A DNA stretch of 64,000 nt, from positions 372,001 to 436,000 of the forward strand of contig JBLDXI010000064.1 in the NCBI GenBank assembly GCA_047495785.1. Direction: 5' to 3'. The translations under genes were made by a program, and so were the position numbers. A model generated the notes under the pieces. It had not been told where the DNA came from, did not search any database, and saw only the letters and a program-made list of their open reading frames with translations. The stretch is from Lepidodermella squamata. Taxonomy: Eukaryota > Gastrotricha. Of the stretch, positions 45,358 through 56,968 are shown one piece after another (within the stretch, counting starts at the first letter, position 1; each line of letters begins with the position of its first letter).

Positions 45358-48015
45358 GCGCAAACAGCTATCTCACTCTGGACTCCGGCGTATGTAATTC
45401 TCCACTTGCATCGTATAAACCAGTCACAGACATCACCATTTGTCAAGCCAACTCAGCCGACCAAGTCCCAGTGTGCAAACTTCCTCTTCAGCTCAACGAT
45501 TCTGCTCTGCTATTCGTGCTTGTCGAGGAAAAGCTGACGACGACACAGCTGAGCAGATACAAAACGGTTATGCGTTGGAGTAGTGATTTCAAGGGCTGGT
45601 GGTCGATCGATAGCGACGGAAAAGTTGTGAAAGAGGCAGACTTTGCAAAGATGAACGGAACTGTCGTCTTTGGCATATACGCGAGACCTGGTGATAAAGC
45701 GAGGCAACATCAAGCCATTCTTTCGTCTATCGGGGGGCAAAGACAAGCCGTGTGCAAGACACACGTTCTTAAGCATGAAGGAAATGGCCTGATTAAAGTT
45801 CCACAACCACTTGCTGTTAAATGCTGTATGTATGTTCGACGCGGCCGGCAGCCGATGCAGTGTGGTAGAGTTGCATATCTCAGATGTCCAGAAGGAATCC
45901 AGCATGGCTTGACCTGTGCAACTGGCATCTGCAATTCTTGTTTCACTAAATTGCCACGCGAAAAATCGCAACGTGTCCCAGCGCCTTCCCGGTTTTACAA
46001 ATCAAAACGTGGTGCAAAGCGTCAGGACTTCGGCCCACAATCAGACGATGGTCACGACCCTGCCATGAACTTTGAAGAAGAACTAATTTTACGCGGCGAG
46101 CCTGAACTTGAGGATCCTACGACTGTTGATGAACTTCCTCCTGTTTGGATTGACGATTCTTGCTTGCCTTCGGCTAATGAAGTTCTGCTAACTGAAAATA
46201 TTGATCAAGGCGAACCCCTGCCATCATCGCATTCGTTTTCAAACCCTCAGTCTAGCATTCCCAGCAAATACCTTCTTGCCAATTATTTCCGAATCCTAGA
46301 AAGAAAACGTGCGCCTTATCAAAGCGGCAAGTCGCATTACTTATTGCAGCAAATGGTACGTGCAGGTGGCGCACCTGCTTCTTCTCTTTTGTATCCGGAA
46401 GCAAATATTTTGCCATCGATTTATTACCAGACCTTTCATAACTCCATACCTGGCGCCCTTCCTCACCATGTTTACTGTTCGCCTGATTCGAACAAGTTTC
46501 GCGGTATTGCAAGCTTGAGCGCACACAACAAGGTACGAATGGCGGATGGTGATTTGGCGACTTCTAGGACCTGGCAGTCACTTCACTGGGCTTTTGACAT
46601 AACAGTAAACGAGAAGCTTAACCATAACAGCTCTGATATGCTTTACCGTCGGGGTTTCGAGCACATAAGTGAGCGTGGAGGCTTTGGCACTGATGGCGCA
46701 CAGACCGGACTCGAGTATGATGATTTCGACTCTTCTCGCAAGATCAAGGAGTTAGCTGCTACCATGAAGGCATCGCCGTGGCAGCTTTTTTACACGTTTA
46801 CGGCGAACGATAGCGGATCACCCGGCCTGCGGCCATTTATCAACCGCCTCAAAATAGCCAGCCAAATTACTACAACTAAGAATCAGGCCGATAAGTTCAA
46901 TTACGACCTAAAGCAACGCGAAGTTGACGCTCTTGAGAAGGACCCCAAAGTTTTCCGTCAGCTTTACGATTCGAATTTTTTCCTTATTAACAAAATATGG
47001 CACAGAACGATTCACCACGTGGTTAGATTTGTAGAGCAGAGTCCGTCCATGTTGCTCGGCAAAATCGATTCGCATTTTTCACGTATCGAGTTCCAAAGCC
47101 AAGGATCTCTTGGTAATAAGTGTCACGTCCACGGTGGAGTTTCGGTTATCCAAAAAGATGGTGACCCGCCAATCGAGCATAAAATTTGCCTTGATCCCGA
47201 TCTTTTCTTTTCCAAGGAGTTTGGGACTGATTACGATTCCCTACTTGCTGATGGCCTCGTCGACGATTTAGATGATTTCGAAGACCTGCAGAAATTTATG
47301 GCGACTGTCACGCGACATATCTGCACGAATGCCGGCGAACGGTGTCTTAAACAGCGCGGAGAAAATGGAGAGGAAATGTGCAGAGTTCGTGCGCATCCAA
47401 GAAGTGAGCATCACTGGTACGAAGAGAAAGAGAATTTGTATGAAGATGAAGTTTTCGAACGCTTGCAAGCATGTGGGCTTGCAGAGCGTGTGAGTATTGG
47501 GCAGGAGGGCGATTATACATGGCGACTAAAGCACGACAAATTGAAGGCCGGCGTTCATCACTATCCTCTCAGAAGCTGCGACTTCGGAATTAAAATGCTG
47601 CCGACGATTCCCTTGTTTGCAATCATGCTTCGTTGTTCATCAAACATACAACGTTGTGACGAAAGATTCATGATTAGCTATCTAGTCAAATATTGCGCCG
47701 GTAAAGAAGTTAGATATAAGCCATCAGAAGTTAAAAGCACCAAAAATCCGGAAGAAGTTGTTTTTGAATCCGCCAAAGAGCCTTTGCCAAATCTGAAAAT
47801 AAGCGGTGTAGCTTTCCATGAACGAAAGCGGCTGGAAACTTCGAAAACAGAAAAGCAAACTAACATTATGGAAGTAGCTGCCACTGAAATGCACTGGGTC
47901 GTTTCAGGGTTTCCATACACTTACACCAATGTTACTCATATTCATGTCAGCACTCAACCGCCTGAGCATCGCTTAGCCTATAAATCCCAGGTGAAGCGCG
48001 GCATTCTTCGGCCAG
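45358..48015 (+). CDS. Helitron exon 7: Rep (HUH, two-tyrosine) endonuclease
   Basis: An 886-codon exon. A cysteine-rich ribbon near its start (KCCMYVRRG...CGRVAYLRC...CATGICNSC) may bind zinc. The Helitron N-terminal region follows (YRRGFEHISERGGFGTDG). The HUH motif is H-V-H in 'FQSQGSLGNKCHVHGGVSV', where family members have F-Q-x-R-G-x-P-H-x-H; it coordinates the metal for nicking. A conserved Cys segment (HICTNAGERC...EMCRVRAHP) follows. The tyrosine motif is SYLVKYCAGKE, with two Tyr spaced by three residues as in Helitrons. All hallmark residues are present, so the nickase looks intact. The exon ends CCAG|GTATTT. Confidence 0.9.
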
Positions 48016-48066
48016 GTATTTTTCATTGAATGTTGCCTTTTAACAATTCATAACATGCATTTGAAG

Positions 48067-49050
48067 GTGCCGATTCTGCAGCGTGGGATATCAATTATGA
48101 AAGGTACGGTTTCCAACCTTGGCGACTTTTCACCAGAGAACAATTGCAGCTAGCTCGCGAATATTTCGATTCCAAATTGCAACCTGGGGCGACCGAGCGG
48201 TTCAACATTCGCCCCCCAGAGCTGCTAATATTCGATAACTTAGAGCTTTTCCATCAAGTATTTGTTGCCTGCATTGAGCGAAAGAAGACAAAACTTGTTA
48301 AAGCGGTTGATCAATCGCCATGGAAGGATGCACTGAACAGATTCTACCGAATTCGTCACTGCAGTCTGCATATCGCAATCGAGTTCTTGAAAAAGCAACC
48401 CATCGATCATCCCGCTCGCCAACCTCTCCTCAGCATCTTAAATCGTCTCGTTCAAGGCGATTTAGAAATATCTGAACGCTATCTTCATTCATCATCAGCT
48501 GTTCGCGCCATTGCTGTTCCATCCACGATCGCGCCATACAATCGCCAAAAGTTCCTTTATCATGTCATCATGACGCTTGGATCTATGGAGAATGAACTCC
48601 AAACTTTCTCTTCTCCCCTATTCGCAGTCAATTTTGCAAATGCTCGCCTGGTTTCACCGCCCGAAATTTTCGATGGCGCTATGGTTCAACCAGCCTTGGA
48701 AAGCGAAGTTTTATCCATCTTCCGCCGCATCATTCTGGAGCAGCTAGTATGGCTTCCTGTTTCGGCGAAGCGCCTTGGAACATATATCCTCAAGACGTGG
48801 GAAACATTGCAAGATTATTTCTTCGGCTCGCACAGTAATGACCACGACGTACCTGCCATTTCCTACATCGCCATTAAAGGCCAAGCTGATAACAAAATTC
48901 TTGAAGCTGAATCACTTTTCAAAGAAATGCTTGTTCGCACATGCCACGCTCAGCTTGTCGCAAAAATTGTCATGCCCCCAGCCGATGAGTTTCAAGCTGC
49001 TGCTATCGAGCGCCCCGTTCAGTGGCTTCCATTACTGCGAAAATCATCTG
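48067..49050 (+). CDS. Helitron exon 8: Rep-helicase connector
   Basis: A 328-codon exon in frame between the Rep and helicase exons, with short introns of 51 and 53 nt. It opens GADSAAWDINYERYGFQPWR; the rest is mostly helical. Elements of this type carry such a connector; no motif beyond position identifies it. Confidence 0.75.
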
Positions 49051-49103
49051 GTAACTTATCTTGACATTTCTGAAAAAATAAACAACACTTGTGTTTACTC
49101 TAG

Positions 49104-50590
49104 GTCAAACCGATGAATCTCTCCAGCAACAGCAGCTTGCACTGAATCACGGCGTCAGAAAAATCGATGCATTGCTCCGACATCGCGTATCTTTCAAGCA
49201 CTCGGTCTACGTCGGTCCGCCTGGTGCAGGAAAAACATTTTTGGCTCAAGTTATTGCTATGTATGCCATTTCCAAAGGCTACAATGTCTGCCTGACAGCA
49301 CTAACCTCCGAACGTGCAAGATCTTTGGGTGGACGACACTTGCATCTCTTGTTTCCAATGCGCGTTCTGCATTCTTCTTACACACACGCACAGCTGGAAG
49401 CTCAGGAATGCATTCGCTCTCTCGGTAGAGACCCTGTGAAGGCCGAACTGCTCTACCGACTCGACGTTTTCGTCATCGAGGAAATTGGCCTCGTTTCCGC
49501 GGAAATGTTCGCCATGCTCGATTCAGTCATGAAATACGTTATGGGCAACGACCTGAAATTCGGCGGCAAGATGGTTATAGCTACTGGGGACCACGCTCAG
49601 CTACAGCCTGTTGTTGGCAGACCATTCTGGTTGTCAACGAATCTTTTGTTCGGCTTTGACATCGTGGTGCTAACGCATTATGTTCGTTCGGCAGAGGATG
49701 AGCAACTCCAGGAAATACTCCGCCTCCTGCGTCTCCCCTTCATCGATGAGAAACAGCGACAGCAAGTCATATCTACCATCATGGCGCGATCTCGTTTCTA
49801 CTCCTCATGGAATGATGTTCCAGAGCGACTTATCCGCGTTGTTACTACGCGCAACGCCGAAAAAGCCGTCGTGCAGCAGTATCTGCAGAAAAAACAGCAA
49901 CACGTCGAAGTCGTGAGATGCCAGGCAAACGATGAATTTCAGCGCAGCGCCGACACCTGGAAGGTCACAACAAACAAGACACATATCGGAAAGCTGGATC
50001 GTACTTGCTTGGAGCCGTCTGAGCTTGTCTTGTTCTTAGGGCAGTGCGTCTGCATGACGTTCAACAACATGCAATCAAATAGTCGACGATCCCAATCAAA
50101 CATTTTCTCAAGGCCAACTCGCCGTCATTAATACATTGCCCATCGACATCGCTGACCGCAATGCAAAAATCGCTGTTCGTCTTGTTCCACCTGGTGTACG
50201 ACCATCAGAAGTGATTGATCCTAACTGGCCCGTTATCGAAGTCGCCCGTCACCGCGGAATTCCTATGATCGTCGGGTCCGATGCCATGCGCGCACGCAGA
50301 GTGCAATTTCCTTTTCGGTACTACATTTGCACAACAGTTCATCGTATCATGGGTTCAACGGTGGAGGAGGGTATCGCAATTCAAATCTCGGACGTTGAAC
50401 GGCCGTTTCGAATGTGGGAAAAGGCCCAGTTTATTGTCATGGTTTCCCGTTGTCGCAATTTGAGCAGGGTGGCTTTTGTCACAACGAGCAAAGCGGCTAC
50501 ATCGCGGGCAATCGATTCGATTCTAATGAAAGATAGCGCTTACGAACGCGCTATCATCAATCGACTAACCCAGTTGAACGTTCTTAACGA
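49104..50590 (+). CDS. Helitron exon 9 (first part): PIF1-family helicase
   Basis: Superfamily-1 helicase motifs are in order: Walker A 'VYVGPPGAGKTFLAQ', Walker B 'VFVIEEIGLVSAEM' (family: IIDEISMV), motif III 'ATGDHAQLQPVVG', and after the frameshift 'TTVHRIMGSTVEEG' (family: T-I-N-K-S-Q-G-Q-T) and 'FIVMVSRCRNLSRVAFV' (family: VALSRV). PIF1-type helicases unwind DNA 5'-to-3', which rolling-circle transposition needs. The reading frame changes by one base between MQSN (about 50080) and VDDPNQTFSQGQLAVINTLP; both sides align with the family, so the break is a single-base indel or a sequencing error. Confidence 0.88.
50076..50085 (+). other. Frameshift in the helicase coding sequence
   Basis: The upstream frame stops at 50131 and the downstream helicase frame takes over from about 50082. 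One extra base in AATCAAATAGTCGAC accounts for it and for the total coding length being 3n+1. A 31-nt GT-AG pair here could also restore frame but would be unusually short and would remove residues that fit the helicase. Confidence 0.7.
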
Positions 50591-51123
50591 AGCCCAATCT
50601 GTTATCGACGTCGAAGCTCCAGTTTTTTACGTCACCAATTCAATCAGTCCTACTGTCGACTATGGCGTTTGCTACCATCTGGTTTCGCAAACGCGCCCGT
50701 TTGCGTCCTACGTTGGTGAAACAATGTTCTCGGCGGAAAAGCGCCTTCGAGAGCATAACACTGGTACTTATATTTCATGTTAACAGCAGCCAATACGACA
50801 TTCTTTTTTGCTTAGGCTGCGGCGCCAATTTTACCCGTGGTGACACCTGGTTTCTCTACGGCATTGTCCACGGCTTTCAGAGCCCAGCAGCACGGAAAGC
50901 CTTCGAAACACGAGTTCATAAAAAGTTGGAGACCACTTTCTTTCCCTGGCAAGTCAGAGCAGCCGTTGCGGAACTCGTTGCAATCATCAACACGGATATG
51001 TTAGCAACGCAACAGCTAATTATTGTTCAGTTCGGACGGGTTGATGAACAACGTGTTCGTCTTATCGCTGAAACCCGTCGTGTCATGGATCAGCTAAAAA
51101 CATTTGTTAAAGAAGACGATTGA
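50591..51123 (+). CDS. Helitron exons 9-10: C-terminal SLX1-like GIY-YIG nuclease
   Basis: Follows the helicase without a stop. The domain is split by a 52-nt phase-1 intron (50764-50815, TG|GTACTT to TTGCTTAG). Motifs in order: the GIY strand as V-C-Y-H-L, the YIG strand as S-Y-V-G-E-T, the catalytic Arg in EKRLREHNTG, then across the splice CGANFTRGDTWFLYGIVHGF and the metal-binding Glu in ARKAFETRV. The G-A-x-x-T-R-G block and the V-x-GF strand match the SLX1/UvrC-like branch of GIY-YIG nucleases, structure-specific enzymes that cut flaps or branched DNA. All expected catalytic residues are present. Helentrons are known to carry an apurinic-type endonuclease instead; a GIY-YIG fusion is not something I know from Helitrons. 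Confidence 0.82.
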
Positions 51124-51638
51124 TTTTCTGTCATTTTGTCATTATGAACTTTTCGCCGAACTCAGAAAGTCGCTCAAATATACCCTGGAGGATAGAGATG
51201 AATACCGAATTTTAATTTTGTGCTTCAGTCGCCATGTATCGCCCTCCTGCCCAACAATCACTCGCTCTGACGAGCTTCATGTTCTATCGGCTTTTCTTAC
51301 TTTTAGATATTTTCTATCATTTTCTGATCATATTAGCTTGCCATGCCTCTTGCGAAAGTAGGTGACCCCGGCAAATGCAAAGCTTCCACGACTTCTGGTG
51401 ATTCTGGTGCCGATGCCACTGCGAGTCAATCAAACTACTTCCATCCGGTACTCCGATTGCAAGACCATCTCAGACGCTCCGGGAGGAGAGTTTCATCCGA
51501 AAAGCGTATCAGCTTGTAGAAACAACGTTTCATTGATGGCAACTACTATTCAATTGCAAACTTTCACATCTTCAGCCATCATAAACTCAACTTGAGACAT
51601 GAGAATTACTGTTTTTTTAGATTTTTATTTCATCAATT
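51124..51638. other. Helitron 3' flank, no gene recognised
   Basis: Short open frames only (for example 51362-51595), without recognisable features. It should contain the Helitron 3' terminus, normally a short hairpin near the end, but I could not fix it. Confidence 0.4.
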
Positions 51639-51911
51639 ATGACGCAATCCGCTGGTGACTACTATTCAGTTACTTCTTCACCTACCTCCGCTCGACCTAT
51701 TTCACACAAGCTGAACCATTACGGCTCAGGAATTATGTTTCTTAGAGGGTTCCAGCACCTCAGTGAGCCTTGCGGCTTCCGCAATGACGCAGCACAAACC
51801 GAGGTGCAGTATCCCGACAGCTATCTCGCCAAATATTGCGCCGGGAAAGAAGCCAGATATGAGCCATCCATCAAACTTACTAAGAATTCGGCAAACAGCA
51901 GCAAACCGTGA
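51639..51911 (+). pseudogene. Internally deleted Helitron Rep fragment (right flank)
   Basis: The frame begins with Rep N-region sequence (MFLRGFQHLSEPCGFRNDAA, then QTEVQYPD) and jumps directly to the tyrosine region (SYLAKYCAGKEARYEPS). In the intact element at 45358-48015 these are about 300 codons apart. The HUH part is missing, so this is a deletion derivative of a related Helitron. Confidence 0.75.
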
Positions 51912-52132
51912 TAAAAAACTGGTTGTCATGAATGAACGTTGCACTGTTTCTCGAAAGCGACTCCTTGCTGGTTACTCATTATACTTTTCGAGGACAGCTC
52001 GGCGATAGCAATGGCTTTGCAAAATCTTATTATGCATCGAATTCTGGTGGAATAAATACTTCTCATGAATGTTACTTGTTGCTAACAAAAACCGCCTTTG
52101 CCAATCCTTTGCCATTGACATTCCTTTCCCCG

Positions 52133-53566
52133 TTTTGGAGGGTGGGGGAAATAAAAACCGGCCGACCTTATTTCATCAATAACTTCACCAAATATAATCC
52201 GATTTTGAAAATTTTTGCGGCAACCGGCAGCTGGTGCCCCGTTTTTCTAGATGGTTGCGCACCAAAGGTCCCACAGGGACGGAGTCCCCAATACAAAATG
52301 CCGCATGGCGCTTTAGCTATCGCTGCCAAGCGTATGAGGTATATGGCGGTACCACATTTTTCGCATAGGGAAACGAATATTACAGTTACAAAATTAAAAA
52401 AAATACTGAAAAATCGGCGAGCTTTTTAAGTCTCATGTAAAAACTTTCCAGCATAATCGCAATAATTTCTGATTTTTAAACAATTAAAAACGAAAAAATC
52501 GCTTTATTGATTACGCAACAACTTGACCTAACGGCGCTAGGTCACCGGTGCCGTACGCCACCACCGCCGCGCGCGCGACGGACGCGCGCGCACACGACAC
52601 CTATTGCGTAATCGCCGGCGCACAGCTATAACCGCGCGCACATTGTGGTAGCGCTAGGAGCGCAACAGGTAGTGGCGCTCGAAACTTTTTATATGCCGTT
52701 AAAAACTTTTTATGAATTACCGGCTGCCTCCCTCCCCCGGGGGAGGGAGGCTTCAATCATCTTTCTTAAAAAACATGATATTCAACCCCAGTTTGGAGGG
52801 TGGGGGGAAATAAAAACCGGCCGATCTTATTTCATCTATAACTTCACCAAAAATAATCCGATTTTGAAAATTTTTGCGGCAACCGGCAGCTGGTGCCCCG
52901 TTTTTCTAGATGGTTGCGCACCAAAGGTCCCACAGGGACGAAGTCCCCAATAAGCGACAGAGTACGGCGCATCAGCGACTGCTGATGCAGAAGGGGTTAT
53001 GGCCGCTTTGGAATACCTTGCTAGGGAAATTCCTGTGATACATGTAGAAAATCTAAAAATACCAAAAAATCGGGCAGGCTTTCAAGTGGCGGGTAGAAAC
53101 TTTTCATTTTTTCCGCATCAATTGCTGATTTTTAAAGAATTAAAAACGAAAAAATCGCTTAATCGATGACGCAACAACTTGACCTAACGGCGCTAGGTCA
53201 CCGGTGCCGTACGCCACCACCGCCGCGCGCGCGTCGGTCGCGCGCGCACACGACACCTATTGCGTAATCGCCGGCGCACTGCTATAACCGCGCGCACACA
53301 GTGGCAGCGCTAGGAGCGCAACAGGTAGTGGCGCTCGAAACTTTTTATTCGCCGTTAAAAACTTTTTATGAATTACCAGCTGCCTCCCTCCCCCGGGGGA
53401 GGGAGGCATCAGTTATCTTTCTTTAAAAACATGATATTCAACCCCGGTTTGGAGGGTGGGGGAAATAAAAACCGGCCGATCTTATTTCATCAATAACTTC
53501 ACCAAAAATAATCCGAATTTGAAAATTTTTGCGGCAACCGGCAGCTGGTGCCCCGTTTTTCTAGAT
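52133..53566 (+). repeat. U elements U11 (partial), U12, U13
   Basis: U11 is only the right end (52133-52249, from GGAGGGTGGGGGAAAT). U12 is 52253-52908 (CAATACAAAATGCC subfamily) and U13 is 52912-53563 (GGTTATGGCCGC subfamily). Junctions are CTA-GAT-GGTTGCG. U12 is nearly identical to U18 at 59790-60445, same length, implying block duplication within this field. Confidence 0.85.
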
Positions 53567-56548
53567 GATTGCGCGAACCAACCCGATAGGGTTCCCCTAG
53601 CGGCGGAGCCGCAGCCTGAACCGGAGGTCCAGCGCCTCTCTCTCAACTTCGCCGGTCGAGGCGACTATGGTAGAGGCGTTTTGCGCTGGACGAAAAACAA
53701 ACCTAGGGAAACGAATTTTAACGATAAAAATATGGAAAAATAAGTCTTAGATAGATCTTTTTTCGAAGTTATTGACAAACTTTTTTTTGCAAGTTTCACC
53801 ATACGGCTGATTTTTGGCGATTTTTTATTCATAAAATAACTGCTCCACCGCTCATTAATATTCATGAGCTACTTACGCCGCCGTCTGGGTCACGGTTACC
53901 GGCACCCTCATGACCGAGGTTAATTACCTCACACGCGAGAGCCGGGTCGTTGCGATGCATCTCTTCGAAATTTCAATCTAAAACCAGTTTGGCGGCCCTC
54001 CCTGGGGGGAGGGCAGCATCAGTGACATTCTACGGAAAATTCTGCATCGAACAGTCTAAATTTGGACGCTGGGCGATAAACGGTTGATTTTTTATTGAAT
54101 TTACAAGTTGCGCGCACTTGAAAAAGTAGCCCTCACTAACTGTATGTGAAACTTTCAAGGCGCGGGTGCCACCCAGATAGCTGCGGAATTTGTCGGGACA
54201 AAGTCGGTTTTTTAGATAGTAGAAAAGATGGCCGATTTTTTGGTACCAAAACCGCTGCGAGATTCGCAAGATTTCCTTTGACTATAGCGTTTGGCGCGCG
54301 ATAGATTTTTAGTGAAAATTAAAATTTCAGTTTTTTGGAGTTTCGTCAATTTTTTTGACACCTCACCCGGTTAGCGCTCAGGTTTAATTGCACGTAGAAT
54401 GTAGCAAATTTTGCGCAGAATTTTTAGAGACCAGCCGCGTCATTGTAGCCCTCATGGTTGTTGCACTATAAGAGGCGCGGCAAATCGCGTTTTCAGCCTA
54501 TTTTTAGCGCGCCGGCGGCGCTCACACACACACTCAGGGTCGATTTCGGTCAAATATTAAGCACGTGCAGTAGTTTTGTGCGCACATACAAATCATTCAG
54601 TCCGACGTAAAATTTCAAGACGAATCGAACGAGACCGCGCCCATCGCCGTAGCACTCACAGTTATTTCCCTATAGAAGGCGCGGTCTATCCACCTTAAAA
54701 TTTCAAAATTTCGATGTTTTTGTTATTTTTTCGCGACAGTTTGGAAGAGTCCCTGTGTTATAATGCAACCATTTCTAGTACAAAAATTGACGGGCTTTCG
54801 AACGGTGAAAACCGCATGTCACCACCTATCACGGTTGGTTGCCTATTATAAGCCTCGCGGTAAAATGTGAGATAAAAATCAAAGCAAGTACATTTCGAAA
54901 TTTCGCTTTTATATTTACGGGTCATATTTCACTGCGACTTTTCATGAGACATAAGTTATTCGGAGCGTTCTACTTGACGGTACATGGTACATGCCTCGCA
55001 TTCATAAGACACGCCCATTTGATGCCACGCCCAAGCCAACGCCAATTTTTATATATTTTGTTGACCAACTTTGTACTCTCATGTTCCTCATTTTCTTCAT
55101 TCGCGCTGTTATATAAATGATTCCAACGCTTAGAGCATAGTAGGCTGGATAATTTAAGACCAGGCTGGTCGTTTTAGCCCTTTTTTTTTATGGAGCTACT
55201 TATTTATGGAGCGGTAAAATTTCAATTTTTTCGGCTGTCGTCAATTTTTTTGACACCTCACCCGGGTAGCGCTCAGGTTTAATTGCACGTAGAATTTTGC
55301 GCAGAATTTTTTGAGACCAGCCGGGTCATTGTAGCCCTCATGGTTGTTGCACTATAAGAGGCGCGGCAAATCGCGTTTTTCAACCTATTTTTAGCGTGCC
55401 GGCCGCACTCACGCGCTCACAGTGAGTCGATATCTGTCAAATTTAAAACACATGCAGCAGCTTTGTGCGCACATAGCAATAATACAGGCGGACGTAGAAT
55501 TTCAAGACGAATCGAACGAGCCTAGGCCCATCGTCGTAGCCCTTATGTTTTTTTGTGTATAAGCGCCGCGGTAAATCTTGCTTCGATCCACCTTAAAACT
55601 GGAAAATTTCGAAATTTCGATTTTTTTGTGAATTTTTTCGCGACAATACGGAAGCGTCCGGGCGTTATTTAATTTCCATTGCTAGTGCAACATTTCACGG
55701 GCTATGCAACAGTGACAACCGCAAGTCAATATCAGCTACCGTTTTTTGCTCGTAGCCCACGCGGTAAAATTAGAGATAAAAACAAACCAAGCATATTTTG
55801 AAATTTCGCTTGCCCGATTCTGGGTCTTATTCAACAGCATGTTCAGTTGCGAATTTTCATGAGAAATGGGTAACTCGAGGCGCTCTGTCGAACGGTACAT
55901 GTCTCACTTTCACGAGGCGCACCTATTTGACAGCACACCATATGCCAGGGTCAAATTTTGAGCAGGGCCGCGCCAACAGGCAAACAAGTTTCAAATATAT
56001 GTATCTTATGTTATTTGATAGCTTGAGTTATTTGCTATATCCTGGAGCTGTTTTTTGTCAAAATATTCAAATTTTGGCACTAAAATTGACCAAAAACTGA
56101 TTTTCGACATGAAATGTGCTGCCGGTGACGCCCGTGTTTTTCGTTGACGATATGAAAACCAATTCTCTTTGGATCATGGTAAATTAACTTGTAAGCCTGT
56201 TCTCCTATTTTTAGCTTATTTCGAGGTAATAATGCAGAAACCGCAATTTGTACATAATGAAATTATATTGAGGGTAACAATATAAGTGTGCGCCGCCGCC
56301 GTTAACCGGGTCGTGACCCAGATAACCAGTTAACAAGGTAATAAGATGTAGATAGGTTTATTAAGGCATCGATTACTGCATTTTCGAGAGAATATTGAAG
56401 ATTCGGGAGGGGCGAAAAAAGTTCCCCTCCAAGATGGCTAGGAGGGGAATTTCAAGGGGTAGTGACGTAACCCGCCTAAACTTGTCATGCTCAGCGCAAA
56501 GCTGCCAAAACGAACCAAATAATTTCCTAGCATGGTTTTTTACTGGAT
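53567..56548 (+). mobile_element. L element L2, diverged copy
   Basis: Runs from GATTGCGCGAACC to CATGGTTTTTTACTG-GAT like L1, with many substitutions and small indels relative to L1 and L3. It keeps the GC-rich stem near 53993-54013 and the two ~900-bp internal tandem copies. No coding capacity is recognised. Confidence 0.75.
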
Positions 56549-56968
56549 GGTTGCGCACCAAAGGTCCCACAGGGACGGAGTCCCCAATAAGCGATAGAGT
56601 ACGGCGCATCAGCTACTGCTGATGCGGAAGGGGTTATAGGAAATTTTGGGGAAACTCCTAGGGAAACTCCTGTGATAGCTGTAAAATTCCAAAAAATACC
56701 AAAAAATCGGCCATGTTTCAAAACCTCCAATAACTTTTCTTCAAACATAGCGAACAAACTACTGATTTTTAAACAATAAAAAACGAAAAAATCGCTCTTC
56801 CGGTTACGCAATTGCGCAACTACCTTGACCTAACGGCGTAAGGTCACCGTAGCCGGTCGCCAGCACCGCGCGCTGTCGCGCGCGCACACGACCACACACG
56901 CGTAATCACCGGCGCTCATTATAACCGCGCGCACCTGTGGCTGCGCAACTGCGCCATTCTTTTTATTG
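56549..56968 (+). repeat. U14, truncated at an inversion junction
   Basis: The left two thirds of a U element directly after L2, cut just before the palindrome at CTTTTTATTG, where inverted 392-bp satellite begins. Confidence 0.75.

Larger units (their letters stand above)
41766..51123 (+). mobile_element. Helitron-like transposon with OTU, Rep, PIF1 helicase and GIY-YIG nuclease
   Basis: Ten exons join into one protein of about 2,850 residues: 41766-42171, 42488-43180, 43258-43329, 43385-43492, 43584-43985, 44041-45300, 45358-48015, 48067-49050, 49104-50763 and 50816-51123. Domain order is zinc finger, OTU-like, cysteine-rich segments, HUH Rep with two tyrosines, PIF1-type helicase, SLX1-like GIY-YIG. 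HUH Rep fused to a PIF1-family helicase defines Helitrons, which move by rolling-circle replication; OTU domains are known in animal Helitron2/Helentron elements. All nine introns are phase 1. Total coding length leaves a remainder of one base, explained by a +1 frameshift near 50080. The transposon termini are not located. Confidence 0.85.

Noticed and set aside
45510-45971. Minus-strand frames of 60-153 codons within the Helitron Rep exon
   Set aside because: Shadows of the long plus-strand exon containing HUH and tyrosine motifs.
50082-50112. A 31-nt GT-AG intron explaining the frame change in the helicase
   Set aside because: Far shorter than the other introns (51 nt or more) and it would delete residues that fit the PIF1 family; a one-base indel is simpler.
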